A stretch of DNA of 10,469 nucleotides from positions 1-10,469 of the forward strand of contig MIBK01000141.1 of the NCBI GenBank assembly GCA_001829505.1. Reading direction: 5' to 3'. Positions 5,021 through 10,469 of the stretch are shown in pieces; the stretch's first letter is position 1; the number at the start of each line of letters is the position of its first letter. The notes beneath the pieces were generated by a model, which did not search any database, was not told the origin of the DNA, and was given only the letters and a program-made list of their open reading frames with translations. Source of the stretch: Spirochaetes bacterium RBG_16_67_19. GTDB lineage: Bacteria; Spirochaetota; Spirochaetia; SZUA-6; DRHE01. The position numbers were made by a program, and so were the translations under genes.

Positions 5021-7936
5021 ATGACCAAACACGTCTACTTGTTCGGCGGCGGGAAGGCCGACGGCAACGAGAAGATGAAAAACCTGCTGGGAGGCAAGGG
5101 GGCCAACCTGGCCGAGATGGCCGGGCACCCGGACCTGCGCCTGCCCGTGCCGGCCGGATTCACCATCACCACTGAGGTCTGCGTGCACTACTTCAGCAAC
5201 AAGGGCAGGTACCCGGAAGGGCTGAAGGAGCAGGTGTTGAAGGGCCTGGCCTACATCGAACGGGTGATGAACCACAAGTTCGGCGATCCGGGCAATCCGC
5301 TCCTGGTTTCGGTGCGCTCCGGCGCCCGCAAGTCCATGCCCGGCATGATGGAAACGGTGCTGAACGTGGGCCTGAACGAGCGCACCGCCGAAGGCATCAT
5401 CAAGGCTACCGGCAATCCCCGCTTCGTATACGACGCCTACCGGCGCCTGATCCAGATGTACTCCGACGTAGTCATGGAGAAGGCGGAAGGCCTGGAGCCC
5501 GCCGAGGGCATGGGCATCCGCCAGCAGCTGGAGCGCGAGCTGGACAGGATGAAGAAGGCCCGCGGCGTGAAGCAGGACACCGAGCTCACCGCCGGCGACC
5601 TGAAAGAGCTGATCCGGGTGTACAAAGCCAAGGTCAAGGAAGTGCTGGGCAAGGATTTCCCCGACGATCCCTTGGAGCAGCTGTGGGGCGGCATCCGGGC
5701 CGTGTTCCAGAGCTGGAACGGCAAACGCGCCGTCTCCTATCGCCGCATCGAGGGCATCCCCGACGAGTGGGGCACCGCGGTAACGGTCCAGGCCATGGTG
5801 TTCGGGAACATGGGCGAGGATTCCGGCACGGGCGTGGCCTTCACCCGCAACCCGGCCACCGGCGAGGACGTTTTCTACGGGGAGTGGCTGCCCAACGCCC
5901 AGGGCGAGGACGTGGTGGCCGGCATCCGCACGCCGTACCCCATCAACGAGGCCGGCAAGACCGAGCACACCGCGGGGCTGCCGTCCCTGGAGCGGCAGTT
6001 CGCCGTGATCTACCGGGAGCTGGACGCCATCCAGAAGCGCCTGGAAAAGCACTACCGGGACATGCTCGACCTGGAGTTCACGATCGAAAAGGGCAAGCTG
6101 TGGATGCTGCAGTGCCGGGTGGGCAAGCGCAACGGGCCCGCGGCCGTGCGCATGGCGGTGGAAATGGTGCGGCAGAAGCTGGTCAGCCCCGAGGAAGCGG
6201 TCGTACGCGTCACCCCGTCCCAGCTCGACGAGCTTCTGCACCCCGTCATCGACCCGGCCAAGGAAAAAGAGGCCAAGATCCTGGTGAAGGGCCTTCCGGC
6301 CGGTCCGGGAGGCGCCGTCGGCCAGGTGGTGCTCACCGCCAAGGACGCCGTGGAGTGGACCCAGGCGGGGAAGACGGTCATCCTGGTGCGCGAGGAGACC
6401 AATCCGGAGGACGTGGAGGGCATGCGCGCGGCCCAGGGCATCCTGACCGCCCGCGGCGGCATGACCTCGCACGCGGCGCTGGTGGCCCGGGGATGGGGCA
6501 AGTGCTGCATCGTCGGCGCCGGGGACATCCACGTGGAGGTGGACAAGCGCCAGATCACGGTCAAGGGCACGGTCGTCCGGGAGGGGGATTGGATCACCCT
6601 GAACGGCTCCAAGGGCACCGTCTACGCCCAGGCCCTGCCGCTGATCAAGGCCGCGGGGGAGAACCCCAACTTCGTAGCCATGATGGGGCTGTGCGACAAG
6701 GTGAAGAGGCTGGGCGTGCGCACCAACGCCGACACCCCCCAGGACTCCGCCAAGGCCCGCGAGTTCGGCGCCGAGGGCATCGGCCTGTTCCGCTTCGAGC
6801 ACATGTTCTACGGCGAGGGGGCCGACCGGCCTCTGTTCCTGCTGCGCCGCATGATCGCCTCCAACACCGAGGCCGAGCGCCGCAAGGCCCTGGAGGAGCT
6901 GGCCCCGTTCATGAAGGACGACGTGAAGAAGACCATGAAGGTCATGGACGGGTTGCCTGTCACCTTCCGCTTCCTGGACCCGCCCCTGCATGAGTTCGTA
7001 CCCAACGGCGCCGAAGAGCGCCGGCGCTTGGCCGCCGACCTGGGCATTTCCGACGAGGAGTTCAACAAGCGGGCGGACGCCCTGCACGAGTCCAACCCGA
7101 TGATGGGCCATCGCGGTGTGCGGCTGGGCATCTCCTACCCGGAAATGACCGAGGTGCAGGCCCGGGCCATCCTGGAAGCCGCGGCGGAGCTTATCAGTGA
7201 AGGCGTGGACGCCCGCCCTGAGCTGATGATCCCCGTGACCTCCCACGTGGCCGAGATCGAGCACCAGAAGAAGCTGATCGAGAAGGTCTACGGCCAGGTG
7301 GTGGACAAGTTCCGCCTGCCCAAGGGCAAGCCGGCCCTGGTGATCGGCACCATGATCGAGATCCCGCGGGCCTGCATCACCGCGGACAAGTTCGCCGTGC
7401 CGTGCGAGTTCTTCTCCTTCGGCACCAACGACCTGACCCAGATGGGCTTCGGCTTCTCGCGCGACGACATCGGCGGCTTCCTGCCGAAGTACCTGGAAAA
7501 AGGCATCCTGCCCGTCGACCCCTTCCAGAGCATCGACCAGGAGGGCATCGGCGAGCTCATCCGCATGGGCATCAGCAAGGGCAGGGCGGTGAAGCCGAAT
7601 TTAAAAATAGGCATCTGCGGCGAGCACGGCGGGGAGCCCGAATCGGTCAAGTTCTGCCACCGGGTAGGCATGAGCTACGTCTCCTGCTCGCCGTATCGCG
7701 TGCCGCTGGCCAAGCTGGCCGCGGCGCAGGAGGCGGTGGCCGACCTGGCCAAGAAGGCCGCAGGGCCCGCGCCCAAAAAGGCTGCCGGGACCGGCGCCAA
7801 GGCTGCGGCCAGGAAGCCGGCGGCCAGGAAGCCGGTCAAGGCCGCGGCTAAGAAGCCGGCGGTGAAGAAACCGGTCAAGAAAGCGGTGGCCAAGAAGCCA
7901 CCGGTCAAGGCGAAGAAGCCGGCGAAGAAGAGGTAG
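5021..7936 (+). CDS. ppdK: Pyruvate, phosphate dikinase with an extra histone-H1-like basic C-terminal tail
   Basis: PPDK interconverts ATP + pyruvate + Pi with AMP + phosphoenolpyruvate + PPi in the cytoplasm, serving glycolysis or gluconeogenesis in many anaerobes. The 971-residue product has the N-terminal nucleotide-binding region (FGGGKADGNEKMKNLLGGKGANLAEM at 9-34, SVRSGARKSMPGMMETVLNVGL). The swivelling phosphohistidine domain has GGMTSHAALVARGWGKCC, with catalytic His484 and the Thr482 equivalent to the plant regulatory site. The PEP/pyruvate barrel has GTNDLTQM (801-808) and GICGEHGGEP with catalytic Cys866. The enzyme normally ends near LAKLAAAQEAV at about 875-880 residues. Here residues 911-971 form an extra Lys/Ala/Pro tail, with 24 basic and no acidic residues out of 61. 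All catalytic residues are present, so the enzyme should be active. It has its own promoter and terminator, and no PPDK regulatory protein is nearby. Confidence 0.97.
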   Translation: MTKHVYLFGGGKADGNEKMKNLLGGKGANLAEMAGHPDLRLPVPAGFTITTEVCVHYFSNKGRYPEGLKEQVLKGLAYIERVMNHKFGDPGNPLLVSVRSGARKSMPGMMETVLNVGLNERTAEGIIKATGNPRFVYDAYRRLIQMYSDVVMEKAEGLEPAEGMGIRQQLERELDRMKKARGVKQDTELTAGDLKELIRVYKAKVKEVLGKDFPDDPLEQLWGGIRAVFQSWNGKRAVSYRRIEGIPDEWGTAVTVQAMVFGNMGEDSGTGVAFTRNPATGEDVFYGEWLPNAQGEDVVAGIRTPYPINEAGKTEHTAGLPSLERQFAVIYRELDAIQKRLEKHYRDMLDLEFTIEKGKLWMLQCRVGKRNGPAAVRMAVEMVRQKLVSPEEAVVRVTPSQLDELLHPVIDPAKEKEAKILVKGLPAGPGGAVGQVVLTAKDAVEWTQAGKTVILVREETNPEDVEGMRAAQGILTARGGMTSHAALVARGWGKCCIVGAGDIHVEVDKRQITVKGTVVREGDWITLNGSKGTVYAQALPLIKAAGENPNFVAMMGLCDKVKRLGVRTNADTPQDSAKAREFGAEGIGLFRFEHMFYGEGADRPLFLLRRMIASNTEAERRKALEELAPFMKDDVKKTMKVMDGLPVTFRFLDPPLHEFVPNGAEERRRLAADLGISDEEFNKRADALHESNPMMGHRGVRLGISYPEMTEVQARAILEAAAELISEGVDARPELMIPVTSHVAEIEHQKKLIEKVYGQVVDKFRLPKGKPALVIGTMIEIPRACITADKFAVPCEFFSFGTNDLTQMGFGFSRDDIGGFLPKYLEKGILPVDPFQSIDQEGIGELIRMGISKGRAVKPNLKIGICGEHGGEPESVKFCHRVGMSYVSCSPYRVPLAKLAAAQEAVADLAKKAAGPAPKKAAGTGAKAAARKPAARKPVKAAAKKPAVKKPVKKAVAKKPPVKAKKPAKKR
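7751..7933 (+). repeat. Low-complexity coding repeat for the Lys/Ala/Pro tail of PPDK
   Basis: This segment repeats close variants of AAGAAGCCGGC and GCCAGGAAGCCGG, giving KKP, ARKP and VKK steps in the protein. It encodes residues 911-971, ending in KKPAKKR. Such tracts vary in length between strains by slippage. Although repetitive, it stays in frame to the TAG at 7934-7936, which suggests it is a kept protein feature. Confidence 0.8.
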
Positions 7937-7960
7937 ATCTTCCGGAACCGAAGGAAGCCG

Positions 7961-7989
7961 CCCGCCGGCTGGAAAGCCAGCGGGTTTTT
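7961..7989 (+). terminator. Intrinsic terminator of ppdK
   Basis: CCCGCCGGCT (7961-7970) and AGCCAGCGGG (7975-7984) pair with one mismatch around a GGAA loop, followed by five T (7985-7989). The T run ends one base before the stop codon of the convergent pseudouridine synthase gene (7990-7992). On the minus strand the hairpin has no T run after it, so it is not an evident terminator for that gene. Confidence 0.85.
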
Positions 7990-8976
7990 CTATGCCTTGC
8001 CGGCCTGCGGACCGCCCGGGCGGCGCAGGTCCGCAATCACGCGGTCCAGGTCCTCCGGCAGCGGGGCGGACAGCTCCAGCTCCTGTCCGCTGGCCGGATG
8101 AAGGAAGCGCACTCGCTCGGCGTGCAGCCCGTGCCGGGGGGGCAGGGAGGGGTCCAACCGGCAACCGGCCGCCGCGTAGCGCAGGAACAGGGACTCGTCC
8201 TGGTAGATCAGGTCGCCCCAGAGGGGGTGGCCTATCGAGGCCAGGTGCACCCGGATCTGGTGCTGCCTGCCGGTAAGGGGGTAGACGGCCAGAAGGGTGT
8301 GCCCGGCCAGGCGCTCCAGCACCTCGTACTCCGTGACCGCGGGCAGTCCGTCCGGCCGGATGCAGCGCCGGATCCGCACGCGGCTGGACGGGTCCGGGCC
8401 GATGGCCCCCTCGATCCTCCCGCGCGGGGAGCTCACCTCGCCGCGCGCCAGGGCCAGGTAACGCTTGCTCAAGCGCCCGTCGGCCACGAGGCGGTGCATG
8501 GCCACCAGGGTGGGGCGGTCCTTGGCGATGAGCACCACCCCGCTGGAGAACAGGTCCAACCGGTGCACCAGGCTGGGGTAGAAGCTCGGATCGCCCGCCT
8601 CCAGGCTGCGCTGGATCTGCAGGCGGAAGGCCTGGCGCACGCTCTGGATGAGCGTCCCTCGCAGGCGGCCGCCGGCCGGGTGGATGGGCAGGCCTGCGGG
8701 CTTGTTCACCGCCAGCAGATAGGGGTCCTCGTACAGGGTCTCCAAGACCGCCGGAGGGCCGGACTGCTCCCGCCAGGAAACGACCAGCAGGTCCCCGGCC
8801 CGCAGGCGCGTGGAGGTGGCCAGGCGGTGGCCGTTCAGCTTTGCCTGGCCGCTCATGATCTTCTGCTTCAGCGCGGTGCGGGAAAGGGAAGGGAACCGCA
8901 GGGCCAGGAAGGCCTCCGCGCGCAGCCCGGCCTGACCCTGCTCCACGCGCAGGACCACGGGCTCCGGCCCGCTCAC
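7990..8976 (-). CDS. RluA/RluD-family pseudouridine synthase with S4 domain
   Basis: These enzymes convert chosen uridines in ribosomal (sometimes transfer) RNA to pseudouridine. The 328-residue product has an N-terminal S4-type RNA-binding domain (about 16-70: AFLALRFPSLSRTALKQKIMSGQAKLNG) and then the catalytic domain. The latter has LLAVNKPAGLPIHP (87-100), the active-site motif HRLDLFSSG with catalytic Asp141 (a variant of HRLDxxTSG), RYLAL, LTGRQHQIRVHLASIGHPLWGD (234-255) and a late HGLHAERVRFLHP block. The layout is that of RluD (S4 plus catalysis), but the target uridines cannot be told from sequence. The start is GTG at 8974-8976, which overlaps the TGA of the upstream helicase gene (GTGA), so translation is probably coupled; no strong Shine-Dalgarno is seen. 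It is likely transcribed with the helicase. Confidence 0.92.
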   Translation of the reverse strand: MSGPEPVVLRVEQGQAGLRAEAFLALRFPSLSRTALKQKIMSGQAKLNGHRLATSTRLRAGDLLVVSWREQSGPPAVLETLYEDPYLLAVNKPAGLPIHPAGGRLRGTLIQSVRQAFRLQIQRSLEAGDPSFYPSLVHRLDLFSSGVVLIAKDRPTLVAMHRLVADGRLSKRYLALARGEVSSPRGRIEGAIGPDPSSRVRIRRCIRPDGLPAVTEYEVLERLAGHTLLAVYPLTGRQHQIRVHLASIGHPLWGDLIYQDESLFLRYAAAGCRLDPSLPPRHGLHAERVRFLHPASGQELELSAPLPEDLDRVIADLRRPGGPQAGKA

Positions 8977-10469
8977 GGGCGCCCGGGCCTGCCCAGCCCT
9001 TCCTTCATCCGCGCGAAAAGTCGGGAGGCGTCCTCGGGGGCCAGCTCCTTCTCCTCCAGCTCCTGGAAGTCCAGGAGCTCGCGGGGCAGCTCCTCCAGGA
9101 ACGGGGAGGGCTCGGCCGGCTTGAGCTCGCCGCGGCGGCGGCGGGCATGGCAGGAGCTCAGGATCAGGCGGCGCTTGGCACGGGTCAGGGCCACGTAGAA
9201 AAGCCGGCGCTCCTCCTCGGTGTTCGCCTCCCCCTCCTCCAGGGCCCGGGCGTGGGGGATCAGGTCCTTCTCCACGGCGGCCACGAAAACCGTGTCGAAC
9301 TCCAGGCCTTTGGCCGCGTGGATGGTCATCAGCTGCACCTTCTGCTGGCCGTCCTCGCCCTGGCCGTCCTCCCGGGAGGCGAGGGTCACCCGGTTCAGGT
9401 ACTTATACAGGGTGGGGTCCAGGTTGTCCGGGTCCTGCTCGTAGGCCGCCAGGGAATCCACCAGGCTTTCCACGTTGGCCAGTTTCCAGCGGGCCACCGC
9501 GCCCTTGGGGTTCTCCTGCACCAGGTGGCCCCAGTAGTCGATGCGGTCCACCAGCTCGCGCAGGGCCGCGGCCATTTGCCGCTTGCCCTTGTGGAACCGG
9601 TCCCGAAACTCCTCCAGCAGCTCCAGGAACTCGCCGATCGGCTCGCGGACCTTGTCGGCCGTCGCTTCCGCCCCGCCCGCCCCGCCCGAATGCAAGAGGT
9701 TCAGCGCTCCGAACAAAGAGCAGGAGCGCGAGCGCGCGGTGTGCACGGCGGCCTCCAGCGTCCGCCGCCCGATGCCCCGTCGGGGGGTGTTGAGGATGCG
9801 CACCAGGGAAACCTCGTCGTCGGGGTTGGCCAGCACGCGCAGGTAAGCCAGCAGGTCCTTGACCTCGGCGCGCTGGAAGAAGCTCATCCCCCCGGACACG
9901 GCATAGGGGAGGTTCTCGCGCACGAAGGCCTCCTCCAGCGCCCGAGTCAGGCTGTTGGTGCGCACCAGCACGCCGAACTGGCCCAGGGGTACGCGCTGGC
10001 GCAGGGCCGCGGCCCGGATCGACCCGGCGATGTATTCCCCTTCCCGCGTCTCGTCCTCCGGCAGGACCACGGTGACCGTTTCCCCCTCGCCCAGGCTGGA
10101 CCAGAGGGCCTTGGGCTTGCGCGCCTTGTTGTTGCGGATCAGGCCGTTGGCCACCGACAATATCCGCGCGGTGGAGCGGTAGTTCTGCTCCAGCTTGATT
10201 TCCTGGTATTCCGGAAAATCCCGCTCGAACAACCGCAGGTTCTCGAAGTTGGCCCCCCGCCACGAATAGATGGACTGGTCGTCGTCGCCCACCACGCACA
10301 GGTTGCGCGACTCCTCGGCCAGCAGGCGGATCAGGCGGTACTGCTGGAGGGAGGTGTCCTGGAACTCGTCCACCAGGAAGTGGCGGAAGCGCTCCCTGTA
10401 GCGGGCCAGCACTTCCGGCCGGCTCTCGAAAAGCTCGATGGGCAGGCGGATCAGGTCGTCGAAGTCCAC
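8973..10469 (-). CDS. Rep/UvrD/PcrA-type superfamily 1 DNA helicase, 5' end outside window
   Basis: This is a 3'-5' ATP-dependent DNA helicase of the UvrD/Rep group, acting in replication restart or repair. 498 residues are visible; the Walker A motif and N-terminus lie beyond the right edge, and the first codon here is an internal Val (VDFDDLI), not a start. Motifs present are II DEFQDT (34-39), III GDDDQSIYSWRGA (61-73), IV LEQNYRS (93-99), SGGMSFFQRAEVKDLLAYLRVLANPDD (192-218), V MTIHAAKGLEF (381-391) and VI EEERRLFYVALTRAK (418-432). The S-W in motif III and the SGG.SFF.R.E.KDLLAYLRV..NPDD stretch resemble E. coli Rep more than UvrD or PcrA. The C-terminus ends soon after the GELKPAEPSPFLEELP block and lacks the long tail of many UvrD proteins, again like Rep. 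The TGA overlaps the GTG start of the next gene. Confidence 0.93.
   Translation of the reverse strand: MDFDDLIRLPIELFESRPEVLARYRERFRHFLVDEFQDTSLQQYRLIRLLAEESRNLCVVGDDDQSIYSWRGANFENLRLFERDFPEYQEIKLEQNYRSTARILSVANGLIRNNKARKPKALWSSLGEGETVTVVLPEDETREGEYIAGSIRAAALRQRVPLGQFGVLVRTNSLTRALEEAFVRENLPYAVSGGMSFFQRAEVKDLLAYLRVLANPDDEVSLVRILNTPRRGIGRRTLEAAVHTARSRSCSLFGALNLLHSGGAGGAEATADKVREPIGEFLELLEEFRDRFHKGKRQMAAALRELVDRIDYWGHLVQENPKGAVARWKLANVESLVDSLAAYEQDPDNLDPTLYKYLNRVTLASREDGQGEDGQQKVQLMTIHAAKGLEFDTVFVAAVEKDLIPHARALEEGEANTEEERRLFYVALTRAKRRLILSSCHARRRRGELKPAEPSPFLEELPRELLDFQELEEKELAPEDASRLFARMKEGLGRPGRP

Noticed and set aside
4979..7264. A 761-codon open frame on the minus strand opposite ppdK
   Set aside because: It is wholly antisense to a well-conserved PPDK and has a His/Gly/Leu-rich composition typical of GC-rich shadow frames. 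It has no family motif and no ribosome site.
7600..7606. TTTAAAA, a canonical -1 slippery heptamer in phase in ppdK within a rare A/T-rich codon patch (AAT TTA AAA ATA)
   Set aside because: A -1 shift here would remove catalytic Cys866 and read a Gly/Arg-rich shadow frame. I see no convincing stimulatory structure, so chance is likelier.
8098..9198. A 366-codon plus-strand frame across the pseudouridine synthase and helicase genes
   Set aside because: It crosses two strongly supported minus-strand genes, has low-complexity Ser-rich ends, and shows no motif.
1..10469. Possible defence or mobile system in the window
   Set aside because: The two helicases belong to housekeeping DinG and Rep families and are far apart, with no nuclease, methylase, toxin or integrase genes around them.

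Overview
This is a GC-rich, gene-dense bacterial chromosome segment with seven protein genes, two of them cut by the window edges. I see no RNA gene, insertion sequence, phage gene or CRISPR array, and no new multi-gene system. The content suggests a spirochaete. The 88-residue GroES carries a D-K-Y-A-G stretch I associate with spirochaetal GroES. groES stands alone without groEL, and a short primary-type sigma factor lies close by. From memory, and unverified, Treponema pallidum also has groES next to a sigma-43-type gene. This lineage call is inference.

Left part (1-1206): the C-terminal third of a DinG/XPD-type helicase runs rightward and converges on groES, which runs leftward. Between their stop codons lies a perfect 44-bp tandem duplication made of small stem-loops. 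The intrinsic terminator that fits groES lies inside the last codons of the helicase gene. groES has a strong sigma70-type promoter and a strong Shine-Dalgarno, but no CIRCE operator that I can see.

Middle (1207-4922), all rightward: a TPR-like/SEC-C zinc-motif protein of unknown role; a 292-residue sigma70-family factor; and a patatin-like phospholipase with a signal peptide and a probable outer-membrane barrel. The sigma gene is preceded by a correctly spaced -24/-12 (sigma54) promoter and, upstream of it, a cluster of short repeats that could bind an activator. This promoter overlaps the longest possible reading frame, so the real start is at 2045. The layout suggests a sigma54 to sigma70-family cascade, as known for RpoN-RpoS in Borrelia. 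A textbook terminator separates the sigma gene from the patatin gene.

Right part (4923-10469): pyruvate, phosphate dikinase runs rightward with its own promoter and terminator. It ends in a 61-residue Lys/Ala/Pro tail resembling histone H1, beyond the normal end of the enzyme. Converging on it is a leftward pair: a Rep/UvrD-type helicase (its N-terminus lies outside the window) and an RluA/RluD-type pseudouridine synthase, whose start and stop codons overlap by GTGA.

Most genes are housekeeping. The points worth a second look are the sigma54 control of the sigma factor, the basic tail on the dikinase, the repeat and terminator arrangement at the helicase/groES junction, and the variant active-site motifs of the patatin protein.
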